Part shown: one piece after another, positions 1 to 7,926 of the stretch
How positions within the stretch are numbered: position 1 is the stretch's first letter
Layout: each line of letters opens with the position of its first letter
Source of the DNA: Klebsiella oxytoca NBRC 105695
GTDB lineage: Bacteria; Pseudomonadota; Gammaproteobacteria; Enterobacterales; Enterobacteriaceae
NCBI RefSeq assembly: GCF_001598695.1
Contig: NZ_BCZK01000025.1
Location: forward strand, 1-39,590
Direction: 5' to 3'
Length of the DNA: 39,590 bases
Program-made: the position numbers and the translations under genes
The notes under the pieces: model-generated
Told to the model about the DNA's origin: nothing
Databases searched by the model: none
Seen by the model: the letters and a program-made list of their open reading frames with translations, nothing else

Positions 1-17
1 TCGTTGCGAGGTGGCGT

Positions 18-45
18 ATATTACGCTTTCCTCTTTCAGAGTCAA
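18..45 (-). promoter_or_regulatory. rRNA operon promoter P2 (leftward)
   Basis: Read on the minus strand, TTGACT (40-45) and TAATAT (18-23) are separated by 16 bp, and the surrounding sequence matches the P2 promoters of enterobacterial rrn operons. The rRNA genes lie beyond the left edge. By position (purH upstream, divergent) this should be the rrnE equivalent. Confidence 0.85.
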
Positions 46-127
46 CCCTGTTTTTCAGGATTTTTTCTCTTCAACCAACCGGCTGTTTGTGTGAAGTGAT
101 TCACACCTGCCGTGTCGATGGAGGCGC

Positions 128-180
128 ATTATAGGGAGTTCCCGGGCATCCGCAATAGTTAAATTGCAGAAAAATGACTG
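128..180 (-). promoter_or_regulatory. rRNA operon promoter P1 with UP element (leftward)
   Basis: On the minus strand TTGCGG (150-155) is followed after 16 bp by a perfect TATAAT (128-133) and the GC-rich discriminator GCGCCTCC, typical of stringently controlled rrn P1 promoters. The A/T-rich stretch at about 156-180 is where the UP element should bind the RNA polymerase alpha subunit. The 16-bp spacing is the one conserved in rrn P1 promoters. The P1 transcript leader contains a small hairpin (89-106, arms GTGTGAA/TTCACAC) before P2. FIS sites would be expected further right but were not resolved. Confidence 0.88.
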
Positions 181-219
181 ACTGCTGCATTCCCCAGCAA
201 AACCCCGCTTTATACCCTG

Positions 220-240
220 TTACGCACAGAATTATCCACA
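220..240 (+). promoter_or_regulatory. DnaA box (perfect) with a weaker neighbour
   Basis: TTATCCACA at 232-240 is the canonical high-affinity DnaA box. TTACGCACA at 220-228, in the same orientation and 12 bp away, differs from TTWTNCACA at one position. The pair lies in the otherwise featureless 156-336 gap between rrn P1 and the purH promoter. Binding in the cell is inference. Confidence 0.5.
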
Positions 241-336
241 GATGACGGGCGATACCCCAAAACAAAAGCCACACCACCTCTCTATATAAGCCGTCGTTCA
301 GGGCCAAAAAGAGAAAGATAAAAATTCGCGAGCGTT

Positions 337-358
337 GCGCAAACGTTTTCGTTACAAT
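337..358 (+). promoter_or_regulatory. PurR operator and purHD promoter
   Basis: GCGCAAACGTTTTCGT at 337-352 fits the 16-bp PurR operator consensus (ACGCAAACGTTTTCGT) at all but the first base. It directly abuts a -10-like TACAAT at 353-358, so PurR bound with hypoxanthine or guanine would cover the promoter. No good -35 hexamer is visible at standard spacing. Confidence 0.85.
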
Positions 359-389
359 GCCGCGCTATAACAAGGATGCCCGGTTGGGT

Positions 390-427
390 GCGTTAGGTGA
401 GTTTTTAGGCAAAAACTCACCTAACGC
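390..427 (+). repeat. perfect 17-bp inverted repeat in purH leader
   Basis: The arms at 390-406 and 411-427 are exact reverse complements separated by four bases (407-410). In RNA this is a very stable hairpin, about 25 nt downstream of the predicted purH transcription start. No U-run follows and the Shine-Dalgarno region (about 448-453) lies outside it, so it is neither a plain terminator nor a simple SD blocker. Function unknown. Confidence 0.85.
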
Positions 428-462
428 TCTCTGTAATATTCAAATCCTGGGGATTTAATACC

Positions 463-2052
463 ATGCAACAACGTCGTCCAGTCCGCCGCGCCCTGCTCAG
501 TGTTTCTGACAAGGCCGGTATCGTCGAATTCGCGCAGGCGCTTTCCGCTCGTGGTGTCGAGCTACTGTCTACGGGTGGTACCGCACGCCTGCTGGCTGAG
601 AAAGGTCTGCCGGTTACCGAAGTCTCTGACTACACCGGTTTCCCGGAAATGATGGACGGACGCGTGAAGACTCTGCATCCGAAAGTTCACGGCGGCATTC
701 TCGGCCGCCGCGGCCAGGATGACGGCATTATGGAACAACACGGTATCGCGCCTATTGATATGGTGGTTGTTAACCTGTATCCGTTTGCTCAAACCGTTGC
801 CCGCGAGGGTTGCTCGCTGGAAGATGCGGTAGAAAACATTGATATCGGCGGCCCAACCATGGTTCGCTCGGCGGCGAAGAACCATAAAGACGTCGCCATC
901 GTGGTGAAGAGCAGCGACTACGATGCCATTATTAAAGAGATGGATGCGAACGAAGGCTCCCTGACCCTCGACACCCGCTTCGACCTCGCCATTAAAGCAT
1001 TCGAACACACCGCCGCCTACGACAGCATGATTGCCAACTACTTCGGCAGCATGGTTCCGGCCTATCACGGCGAGAGCAAAGAAGCCGCTGGCCGCTTCCC
1101 GCGCACCCTGAACCTGAACTTCATTAAGAAGCAGGATATGCGTTACGGTGAAAACAGCCACCAGCAGGCTGCCTTCTATATAGAAGAAGAAATCAAAGAA
1201 GCCTCTGTCGCCACGGCACAGCAGGTTCAGGGTAAAGCCCTCTCCTATAACAACATTGCCGACACCGATGCCGCGCTGGAATGCGTCAAAGAATTCAGCG
1301 AGCCGGCCTGCGTTATTGTGAAGCATGCCAACCCATGTGGCGTAGCGGTAAGCACCTCTATTCTGGATGCCTACGACCGCGCATACAAAACTGACCCGAC
1401 CTCTGCCTTCGGCGGCATTATCGCGTTTAACCGCGAACTGGATGCCGAAACCGCGCAGGCCATCATCTCCCGCCAGTTCGTTGAAGTGATCATCGCACCG
1501 TCTGCGACGGAAGAGGCCCTGAAGATCACTGCCGCGAAACAGAACGTCCGCGTTCTGACCTGCGGTCAGTGGACGCAGCGCGTGCCGGGTCTGGACTTCA
1601 AACGCGTTAATGGCGGCCTGCTGGTTCAGGACCGCGATCTGGGTATGGTCACAGAAGGCGAACTGCGCGTGGTTTCCAAACGCCAGCCGACCGAGCAGGA
1701 GCTGCGCGATGCGCTGTTCTGCTGGATCGTTGCGAAATTCGTTAAATCTAACGCCATTGTTTATGCCAAAGAGAACATGACCATCGGAATAGGCGCAGGT
1801 CAGATGAGCCGCGTTTACTCTGCCAAAATCGCCGGGATTAAAGCAGGCGATGAGGGACTGGAAGTGAAAGGTTCGGCGATGGCCTCCGACGCCTTCTTCC
1901 CGTTTCGCGACGGTATTGATGCCGCCGCTGCCGTTGGCGTGAGCTGCGTCATTCAGCCCGGCGGTTCTATTCGCGACGAAGAGGTGATTGCCGCCGCCGA
2001 TGAGCACGGCATCGCGATGATCTTCACCGACATGCGCCACTTCCGCCATTAA
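463..2052 (+). CDS. purH: Bifunctional AICAR transformylase / IMP cyclohydrolase
   Basis: This cytoplasmic enzyme performs the last two steps of IMP synthesis. It formylates AICAR with 10-formyl-tetrahydrofolate, then closes the ring. At 529 residues it has the E. coli length. The N-terminal third is the MGS-like cyclohydrolase domain ([15 protein letters not shown] near residues 65-80). The remainder is the AICARFT domain with the catalytic Lys-His in [10 protein letters not shown]. The ATG at 463 follows a weak TGGGGA ribosome site. purD starts 15 nt after its stop, so the two form an operon under the PurR box at 337. The long open frame on the opposite strand is a codon-bias shadow. Confidence 0.97.
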   Translation: MQQRRPVRRALLSVSDKAGIVEFAQALSARGVELLSTGGTARLLAEKGLPVTEVSDYTGFPEMMDGRVKTLHPKVHGGILGRRGQDDGIMEQHGIAPIDMVVVNLYPFAQTVAREGCSLEDAVENIDIGGPTMVRSAAKNHKDVAIVVKSSDYDAIIKEMDANEGSLTLDTRFDLAIKAFEHTAAYDSMIANYFGSMVPAYHGESKEAAGRFPRTLNLNFIKKQDMRYGENSHQQAAFYIEEEIKEASVATAQQVQGKALSYNNIADTDAALECVKEFSEPACVIVKHANPCGVAVSTSILDAYDRAYKTDPTSAFGGIIAFNRELDAETAQAIISRQFVEVIIAPSATEEALKITAAKQNVRVLTCGQWTQRVPGLDFKRVNGGLLVQDRDLGMVTEGELRVVSKRQPTEQELRDALFCWIVAKFVKSNAIVYAKENMTIGIGAGQMSRVYSAKIAGIKAGDEGLEVKGSAMASDAFFPFRDGIDAAAAVGVSCVIQPGGSIRDEEVIAAADEHGIAMIFTDMRHFRH

Positions 2053-2067
2053 TTCACGGAGCAGACG

Positions 2068-3360
2068 ATGAAAGTATTAGTTATTGGCAACGGCGGCCGC
2101 GAGCACGCCCTGGCCTGGAAAGCGGCGCAGTCGCCAAAAGTCGATACCGTTTTTGTCGCCCCGGGTAACGCGGGCACCGCCCTGGAACCAGCGTTGCAGA
2201 ATGTGGCTATCGGCGTCACCGATATTCCGGCGCTGCTGAGCTTTGCTCAAAGCGAGAAAATTGATCTGACCATCGTTGGCCCGGAAGCGCCACTGGTGAT
2301 TGGCGTTGTGGATGCGTTCCGCGCCGCGGGGCTGAAAATCTTCGGCCCAACGGAAGGCGCGGCGCAGCTGGAAGGCTCTAAAGCCTTCACCAAAGATTTT
2401 CTTGCCCGCCATAACATTCCGACAGCGGAATACCAGAACTTCACCGAAGTCGAGCCCGCGCTGGCATACCTGCGTGAGAAAGGCGCGCCCATCGTTATCA
2501 AGGCCGACGGCCTGGCCGCCGGCAAGGGCGTGATTGTCGCCATGACGCTGGAAGAAGCGGAAGCCGCCCTTCAAGACATGCTGGCAGGTAACGCCTTTGG
2601 CGACGCCGGGCACCGCATCGTCATTGAAGAGTTCCTCGACGGCGAAGAGGCGAGCTTTATCGTGATGGTCGACGGCGAGCACGTCCTGCCGATGGCCACC
2701 AGCCAGGATCATAAACGCGTGGGCAATGGCGATACCGGCCCGAACACGGGCGGTATGGGCGCTTACTCTCCGGCACCGGTGGTCACCGATGAGGTTCACC
2801 AGCGCACCATGGAACGCATTATCTGGCCAACCGTAAAAGGTATGGCAGCGGAGGGTAATACCTACACCGGTTTCCTCTATGCGGGCCTGATGATCGACAA
2901 ACAGGGCAACCCGAAGGTAATCGAGTTCAACTGCCGCTTTGGCGATCCGGAAACCCAGCCGATCATGCTACGCATGAAATCGGATCTGGTGGATCTGTGC
3001 CTCGCCGCCTGCGACGGTAAGCTGAATGAGAAAACCTCCGAGTGGGACGAGCGCGCCTCGCTGGGCGTCGTGATCGCCGCCGGTGGTTATCCGGGCAACT
3101 ACAGCACCGGCGATGAGATCCACGGCCTGCCGCTGGAAGAAACGGTAGACGGCAAGGTCTTCCACGCCGGCACCAGACTCGCTGATGACGATCGCGTGCT
3201 GACCAGCGGCGGCCGGGTACTCTGCGCCACCGCACTGGGTCGCACCGTTGCTGAAGCGCAAAAGCGCGCTTACGCCCTGATGAGCGATATCAGCTGGGAC
3301 GGCAGCTTTAGCCGTAACGACATCGGCTGGCGCGCTATCGAACGTGAGCAAAACCGCTAA
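2068..3360 (+). CDS. purD: Phosphoribosylamine-glycine ligase (GAR synthetase)
   Basis: It joins phosphoribosylamine and glycine using ATP, the second step of purine synthesis. At 430 residues it has the usual bacterial length. The N-terminus shows the nucleotide-binding-like GNGGREHALAW motif. The central ATP-grasp domain contains VIKADGLAAGKGV and IEFNCRFGDPETQ, which supply nucleotide and metal contacts. It is second in the purHD operon. Its TAA stop (3358-3360) overlaps the stop of convergent zraR (3357-3359), so there is no intergenic space and no recognisable terminator between the two operons. Confidence 0.97.
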   Translation: MKVLVIGNGGREHALAWKAAQSPKVDTVFVAPGNAGTALEPALQNVAIGVTDIPALLSFAQSEKIDLTIVGPEAPLVIGVVDAFRAAGLKIFGPTEGAAQLEGSKAFTKDFLARHNIPTAEYQNFTEVEPALAYLREKGAPIVIKADGLAAGKGVIVAMTLEEAEAALQDMLAGNAFGDAGHRIVIEEFLDGEEASFIVMVDGEHVLPMATSQDHKRVGNGDTGPNTGGMGAYSPAPVVTDEVHQRTMERIIWPTVKGMAAEGNTYTGFLYAGLMIDKQGNPKVIEFNCRFGDPETQPIMLRMKSDLVDLCLAACDGKLNEKTSEWDERASLGVVIAAGGYPGNYSTGDEIHGLPLEETVDGKVFHAGTRLADDDRVLTSGGRVLCATALGRTVAEAQKRAYALMSDISWDGSFSRNDIGWRAIEREQNR

Positions 3361-4688
3361 CGGCTGAGCTTTGCCAGCAGCGTTTTGCGCGTAATGCCCA
3401 ACTGACGGGCGGCTTCAGTTTTGTTGCCGCCCGTTTTTTCGAGCGCCGCGAGGATCGCTTCTTTCTCTACCTCCACCAGCGGCTGAATAACATCATCACC
3501 GTGCAACACGTCCGCAACTGGCGTACCGGCAATTGCCAGCGGCAGCTCGCGTTCGGAGATGTACTCTCCGGTCAGCAGGACCACCGCCCGCTCCACCGCA
3601 TTTTCCAGCTCGCGAATATTACCCGGCCAGGCGTAGTGGATCAGCAAGTCCATCGCCTGTGGCGTAAATCCCTGTACTGCTTTACGGTTACGCTCGGCAT
3701 ACCGTTGCAGGAAATAGCGCGCCAGTTGGGGGATATCCTCCCTGCGATGACGCAGCGGCGGCATATCGATAGTCACGACGTTCAGGCGGTAGTAGAGATC
3801 CTGGCGAAAACGCCCGGCGCTGACCTCTTCGGCTAAATCCCGGTGGGTGGCGGCAATTAGCCGTACATCGACCGAAAGGGTCTGATTGCTGCCCACCCGC
3901 TGCACTTCACGCTCCTGAATCGCCCGCAGCAGACGCACCTGCATCAACGGCGAAATATCGCCAATTTCATCGAGGAAAAGCGTACCGCCGTCCGCTTCAA
4001 CGAAGCGCCCTTCTCGCCGTTTGTCCGCGCCGGTAAACGCGCCCTTCTCATGGCCAAACAGCTCCGACTCCAGCAACGACTCGTTAAGCGCCGCGCAGTT
4101 GAGGATCACCAGCGGCTGGCGGCTGCGAGCGCTGCTGGCGTGCAGCGCCCGAGCGACCAGCTCTTTCCCTGTGCCCGACTCGCCGTGAATTAATACCGTC
4201 GCATCGGAGGGCGCAACCAGGGCGATATTGTTCAGCAGCGCCCGCATCGCCGGGCTATCCCCCACCATGCCAAACTGGGCGGCCGGAGTCCCGGCAACGG
4301 GAGACTCGCTCTGCCGAGTGTGAGCCAACGCCTCGGATAGCGTCAGCTGCAGCTTGTCAAAGTCCAGCGGCTTAATCAGGTAGTCCAGCGCACCGGATTT
4401 CAGCGCTTCCACAGCGGTGTCGACGCTGGAGTACGCTGTCATAATCAGAACGGGAATCGACGGATTCAAGGTTTTGATCTCTTTCAGCGTTTCGATGCCA
4501 TCCATCTCCGCCATGCGGATGTCGCATAGCACCAGATCAAACACCTTCTCGCGCACCTGTTCCAGCGCCTGTACGCCGTTGTAAGCCAGCGCAACCCGAT
4601 AACCCCAGCCCCGCAACAACGCCTGTAAGATAGTGCAGTGGCTGATGTCATCGTCCACCACCAGAATATCGACCTGCTCGCCACTCAT
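3357..4688 (-). CDS. zraR: Sigma54-dependent response regulator ZraR (HydG)
   Basis: ZraR is the zinc/envelope-stress response regulator that activates zraP and zraSR. Its 443 residues show three domains. The receiver has its phosphoacceptor at Asp56 (LVLCDIRM) and the conserved Lys in LIKPLD. The AAA+ domain has Walker A GESGTGKE at 169-176 and the sigma54-contacting GAFTGA at 216-221. The C-terminal Fis-type HTH is GNKTEAARQLGITRKTLL. Its start overlaps the zraS stop by 4 nt (ATGA), implying translational coupling. Both sigma54 promoters that it should activate are present between zraS and zraP. Confidence 0.95.
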   Translation of the reverse strand: MSGEQVDILVVDDDISHCTILQALLRGWGYRVALAYNGVQALEQVREKVFDLVLCDIRMAEMDGIETLKEIKTLNPSIPVLIMTAYSSVDTAVEALKSGALDYLIKPLDFDKLQLTLSEALAHTRQSESPVAGTPAAQFGMVGDSPAMRALLNNIALVAPSDATVLIHGESGTGKELVARALHASSARSRQPLVILNCAALNESLLESELFGHEKGAFTGADKRREGRFVEADGGTLFLDEIGDISPLMQVRLLRAIQEREVQRVGSNQTLSVDVRLIAATHRDLAEEVSAGRFRQDLYYRLNVVTIDMPPLRHRREDIPQLARYFLQRYAERNRKAVQGFTPQAMDLLIHYAWPGNIRELENAVERAVVLLTGEYISERELPLAIAGTPVADVLHGDDVIQPLVEVEKEAILAALEKTGGNKTEAARQLGITRKTLLAKLSR

Positions 4689-6073
4689 CCTTGTTCATCC
4701 TTCTGTTGCCCATTAACCGGCAAATAGAGCGTAAATAGCGCGCCCTTGCCGGGAGTGCTCTCGGCGTCAATTGTTCCGCCGTGCTGCTCAACGATGTTCT
4801 GCACCACCGCCAGCCCCAGCCCGGTGCCGTCGGCCTTGGTAGTGAAGTACGGTGTAAAAATGGCCTGTAGCTGTTCCGCCGTCATCCCTTTGCCGCTGTC
4901 CGCAACGCTCACCTTTACTCGCCCATCGCCGCACTCTCTCACCGCCACCGTAATCACGCCATCGCGGCCAATGGCATGGATAGCATTGAGATAAAGGTTG
5001 AGCAGCACCTGTTTTAAACGATCCGGATCGGCCTGGATGCGGCATAGCGCGGGCTGCGCGATAAACTTCAGAGATATCGCCCGGCTGGCGGCATCCTGGC
5101 TAACCAGTTGAAGCGAATGCGTAATGACTTCATTTAAATCAACCGATTGATATTTTAAATGCGCCGGACGCACCAGTTCCAGCAGCTCGCTGACGACCCT
5201 GTTCAGGCGATCGGCTTCCCTGGCCATCACCAGGGCCAACTGATGCGCTTCGCCATCGGCTGGGGTCCGCTCGGCGAAATACCTGGCCAGCCCTTTTATG
5301 GATGATAGCGGGTTGCGGATTTCATGGGCGACGCCCGCGGCCAGATGACCGAGCGCCAGCAGCTTTTCTTTTCGCGCCGTCGCTTCCTGCAGCTGCTTGC
5401 GCGAACGCTGATAGCGGCGAAACCAGAACTGCGCCAGCACCGTTGCCGTCATGACTACGCCTGCCGCGCAGAGCATGATGACCATATTGCGCAGGCCACG
5501 AGCATGGTCGGCATCCAGCTCGCGGGTATCAAAGGCAATAAAAATGACCTGGGGCGCCTGATTACGGAGATCGGCAGATTCGCGACGCATCATCATGCGC
5601 ATATGATGCCCACCGCTGTTAAGCGGGCGAAACTGGCGATAAATCTCCAGCGCCGGCTCCGGTTGTTCGAGGCGGCGCCAGCGCTCCTCGCTACCGATAT
5701 TCAGCTCTCGCAGGGTGCTGGCGGGGTAGAGCGACTCACCGACCCGCCGCGGGTCGCTATGGGCGATAATTTTACCGTTCTCATCTGTCACCGCGAACCA
5801 CAGCACGCCGGGCTGCCAGGCCATCTCCTCCAGTAGCGCCTGCAGCTGGGAATGATGCATACGCATTCCCATTCCGACCCGGGTTCCGGACTCAAGAGCG
5901 CGGATCAGCACGCTGCCTTTTTCCTGGATAGTCTGGCGTGCGGCTTCATTTTCACGGCCATAGTCACGCACGATTAACGCAGAAAACAGGCACACCAGCA
6001 GTAAGATAAGGCCGGTTAACAACCAGCTCAGCCCAACGGCGACGGAATCCTTAGACAACCGCATCACGTTCAT
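4685..6073 (-). CDS. zraS: Sensor histidine kinase ZraS (HydH)
   Basis: This inner-membrane kinase senses high periplasmic zinc or lead and phosphorylates ZraR. Of its 462 residues, a first membrane helix lies at about 14-35, a periplasmic sensor domain at about 36-195 and a second helix at about 197-217. The dimerisation domain follows, with the phosphoacceptor His250 in GVAHEIRNPLSSIKG. The ATPase domain has an N box near 359-368, DSGKGM at 392-397 and GTGLGL at 416-421. The ATG at 6073 has a GGGAG ribosome site. The sensor domain diverges most from E. coli ZraS, as is usual for this family. Confidence 0.94.
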   Translation of the reverse strand: MNVMRLSKDSVAVGLSWLLTGLILLLVCLFSALIVRDYGRENEAARQTIQEKGSVLIRALESGTRVGMGMRMHHSQLQALLEEMAWQPGVLWFAVTDENGKIIAHSDPRRVGESLYPASTLRELNIGSEERWRRLEQPEPALEIYRQFRPLNSGGHHMRMMMRRESADLRNQAPQVIFIAFDTRELDADHARGLRNMVIMLCAAGVVMTATVLAQFWFRRYQRSRKQLQEATARKEKLLALGHLAAGVAHEIRNPLSSIKGLARYFAERTPADGEAHQLALVMAREADRLNRVVSELLELVRPAHLKYQSVDLNEVITHSLQLVSQDAASRAISLKFIAQPALCRIQADPDRLKQVLLNLYLNAIHAIGRDGVITVAVRECGDGRVKVSVADSGKGMTAEQLQAIFTPYFTTKADGTGLGLAVVQNIVEQHGGTIDAESTPGKGALFTLYLPVNGQQKDEQG

Positions 6074-6106
6074 GACAACTCCCTTTCCTCAGACACCGCA
6101 TAGCCC

Positions 6107-6122
6107 AGCAGAAATCATGCCA
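6107..6122 (-). promoter_or_regulatory. sigma54 promoter of zraSR
   Basis: Minus-strand TGGCATGATTTCTGCT has the -24 GG and -12 GC dinucleotides at the exact spacing of the sigma54 consensus TGGCAC-N5-TTGCW. It lies 34 bp upstream of the zraS ATG and matches the promoter type known for this operon. Confidence 0.75.
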
Positions 6123-6171
6123 CTATTCCGCCGCCTCTAACCTCTCCCTGGGCGCAAACCGGGAAGGCGAT

Positions 6172-6220
6172 CGAGTAAAAATGACCCGCTGCGCCCTTTA
6201 CCGCGAGTCATTTTTACTCG
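6172..6220. promoter_or_regulatory. ZraR enhancer: 14-bp perfect inverted repeat
   Basis: CGAGTAAAAATGAC (6172-6185) and GTCATTTTTACTCG (6207-6220) are exact reverse complements 21 bp apart. The pair sits midway between the two divergent sigma54 promoters, where ZraR enhancer sites are known in E. coli. Each arm contains GAGT...GAC half-site elements, so one element could serve both operons. Confidence 0.75.
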
Positions 6221-6273
6221 CTCTCGTCCGCTGAAAAGCATTCAACGCCCGATATCCTGCGGCCTTTCCACTC

Positions 6274-6289
6274 TGGCACGGAAGATGCA
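6274..6289 (+). promoter_or_regulatory. sigma54 promoter of zraP
   Basis: TGGCACGGAAGATGCA has a perfect -24 element (TGGCAC) and a -12 GC at the correct spacing. It is 35 bp upstream of the zraP start. Confidence 0.85.
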
Positions 6290-6324
6290 AATCACTGAGT
6301 AACCATAAGGCAGGAGAATAAACT

Positions 6325-6759
6325 ATGAAACGGAACAAAAAAATGACGCTGACGCTGATTGCCCTCGCCGCGCTGACTTTCGGCAGTAGCTCAGCCTGGG
6401 CAAGGCACCACTGGAATAACGGTACCGGTATGGGCCCCCAGGGCTATAGTCAGCTGACGACCGACCAGCAGGCCACTGCCCAGAAGCTGCATAATGATTT
6501 CTATGAGCAAACTCGCGTTTTACGTCAGCAGCTCATTTCAAAACGCTATGAATACAACGCGCTGTTAACCACCGATAAACCTGACAGCGCGAAAATCGAA
6601 TCCGTCGCCCAGGAGATGGACGCTCTCGGTCAGAAGCTTGCCCAGCAGCGGGTGAAGTTCGATCTCGCATTAGCGCAGGCGGGTATTCCTCGCGGCGAGG
6701 GGATGGGACGTGGAGGCTGCGGCGGAGGCCGCGGTCATATGGGGATGAACCACTGGTAA
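6325..6759 (+). CDS. zraP: Zinc-binding periplasmic chaperone ZraP
   Basis: ZraP is the periplasmic zinc-binding chaperone and feedback partner of ZraSR. Of 144 residues, 1-26 form a Sec signal peptide (basic start, hydrophobic core, SSAWA cleavage motif). The mature protein begins with a His-rich RHHWNN, continues with charged helices (about 50-120) typical of the ZraP/CpxP-like fold, and ends in a Gly-rich tail containing Cys132 and His138/His143, likely zinc ligands. A CAGGAGAA ribosome site precedes the ATG. It is transcribed divergently from zraSR through its own sigma54 promoter, and its stop lies 3 nt from the end of convergent yjaH. Confidence 0.93.
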   Translation: MKRNKKMTLTLIALAALTFGSSSAWARHHWNNGTGMGPQGYSQLTTDQQATAQKLHNDFYEQTRVLRQQLISKRYEYNALLTTDKPDSAKIESVAQEMDALGQKLAQQRVKFDLALAQAGIPRGEGMGRGGCGGGRGHMGMNHW

Positions 6760-6762
6760 GGT

Positions 6763-7461
6763 TCAGAAGCTTTTTTCGGTCGGCTGCCAGGTACAGAAGT
6801 CTTCGTTTGCCACCAGCAGCAGCTGAGAGCCTTCCGGCGCTTCCAGCCACGCCACGCTCACCTCGACGGATGAGTGGTTCTGACGACGCTCAATATGCGC
6901 CAACGCCAGCGTATCGAGGTCAGGCTTCACGGTCTGACCTTCGCAGGTGGTTACCGTCCTGTCAGCATGCCACCGCCCCTGGCGCAGCATGACGCGTCCC
7001 TGACGCAGTGCATCGCTGGTCTGGCGTATTTGCTCTGCCCGATAGCGATATAGCGCAACCTGATCGCTGGAAAGCTGCTGCTTCTGCCCATCGATTTCAC
7101 GCTGCATAAAGCTGAGTTCGCCTTGCGCATCAAACCGGGCGCGAATATGTTCCGGCGGTTTGCCGTAGACGTTGAGCTCGATCAGCGCGAGCTGACCATC
7201 CTGCCAGCGATACTCGCTGGTCGAGGTATTACCATGACGCCATGGACTGAAGGCGGCAAGGAGATGGACCTCACCGTCGGAATCTTTGCGCCAGATACGC
7301 ATCGCCCCCTGGTTTTCCGCGTAACCGCTGGCGGTAAACGGCGGGAGAGAGGAATCATGGCTGCAGGCAGTGAGCAGCAATACGCCCGCCAGCGCCAGCG
7401 TGCGGCGCCAGATAGACAAAAGGGGCCGACAAGCCCCTTCGATAAAACTGTACACTGCCAC
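6763..7461 (-). CDS. yjaH: DUF1481 lipoprotein-like protein YjaH
   Basis: This matches YjaH, an uncharacterised enterobacterial protein (DUF1481), 232 residues. The N-terminus has a basic stretch (SIWRR), a hydrophobic core (LALAGVLLL) and a lipobox LTAC ending at Cys33, so lipidation and envelope location are likely. The start is uncertain. The codon at 7461 is GTG with no strong ribosome site, 6 nt after the hupA stop, and codons about 8-15 form the hupA terminator hairpin. A later TTG would still leave the signal sequence. It follows hupA and is probably expressed at low level by read-through. No function is known. Confidence 0.85.
   Translation of the reverse strand: MAVYSFIEGACRPLLSIWRRTLALAGVLLLTACSHDSSLPPFTASGYAENQGAMRIWRKDSDGEVHLLAAFSPWRHGNTSTSEYRWQDGQLALIELNVYGKPPEHIRARFDAQGELSFMQREIDGQKQQLSSDQVALYRYRAEQIRQTSDALRQGRVMLRQGRWHADRTVTTCEGQTVKPDLDTLALAHIERRQNHSSVEVSVAWLEAPEGSQLLLVANEDFCTWQPTEKSF
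7418..7440 (-). terminator. hupA terminator inside the yjaH reading frame
   Basis: On the minus strand the stem AAGGGGC / GCCCCTT (7433-7439 with 7420-7426, 6-nt loop) is followed by a short U-run. It lies 28 nt after the hupA stop and encodes Glu-Gly-Ala-Cys-Arg-Pro-Leu-Leu of YjaH. Confidence 0.65.
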
Positions 7462-7467
7462 GCGGTC

Positions 7468-7740
7468 TTACTTAACTGCGTCTTTCAGAGCTTTACCTGA
7501 AACAAATGCCGGTACGTTTGCTGCGGCGATTTTGATTTCATTACCGGTCTGCGGGTTGCGGCCAGTACGCTCAGCGCGGTGGTTCACTTTGAAGGTACCG
7601 AAACCAACCAGTTGAACAGCATCACCTTCTTTCAGAGACTCGGTAATTGCAGCCAGGGTAGATTCCAGGGCAGCTTTCGCCTGTGCTTTGGACAGGTCAG
7701 CTTTGTCCGCAATTACATCAATCAGTTGAGTCTTGTTCAT
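7468..7740 (-). CDS. hupA: DNA-binding protein HU, alpha subunit
   Basis: HU-alpha is an abundant nucleoid protein that bends and constrains DNA as a homodimer or with HU-beta. Its 90 residues are almost identical to E. coli HupA. The N-terminal helices ([12 protein letters not shown]...) mediate dimerisation. The beta-arm region [14 protein letters not shown] holds the Arg-Asn-Pro tip that intercalates into the minor groove. An AAGGAT ribosome site lies just upstream of the ATG. It is separated from yjaG by about 190 nt that should hold its own promoter, and is followed by a terminator hairpin inside yjaH. Confidence 0.97.
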   Translation of the reverse strand: MNKTQLIDVIADKADLSKAQAKAALESTLAAITESLKEGDAVQLVGFGTFKVNHRAERTGRNPQTGNEIKIAAANVPAFVSGKALKDAVK

Positions 7741-7843
7741 AAGTTATCCTTACAATGTGTTTATCGCTTGCTAAGCATCGAGTGCGACGGAAATGCCTGA
7801 AAAGCACTCTCCTGCATACACGCACCGATAGCCACGTTTTTTC

Positions 7844-7873
7844 GCCCCCCAAATGTAGACCAGACGGGGGGCG
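7844..7873. repeat. G/C-run inverted repeat upstream of hupA
   Basis: A CGCCCCC run near 7844-7850 faces GGGGGGCG at 7866-7873 across about 15 bases, between yjaG and hupA. A T-run precedes it on the plus strand, so on the minus (gene) strand the hairpin is followed by A residues, not U. It is therefore not an intrinsic terminator for yjaG. Role unknown. Confidence 0.55.
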
Positions 7874-7926
7874 GAATGGAAGCCTTCAGACGCTACAATT
7901 CAGGCGGTAAATCACGTTTTCTGGTC

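Noticed and set aside
1..155. Part of a 16S rRNA gene at the left edge
   Set aside because: Only the promoters and leader start of the operon are inside the window. No 16S sequence is present.
101..307. 68-codon frame over the rrn promoter region
   Set aside because: It overlaps rrn P1 and the DnaA boxes, and its composition is not protein-like.
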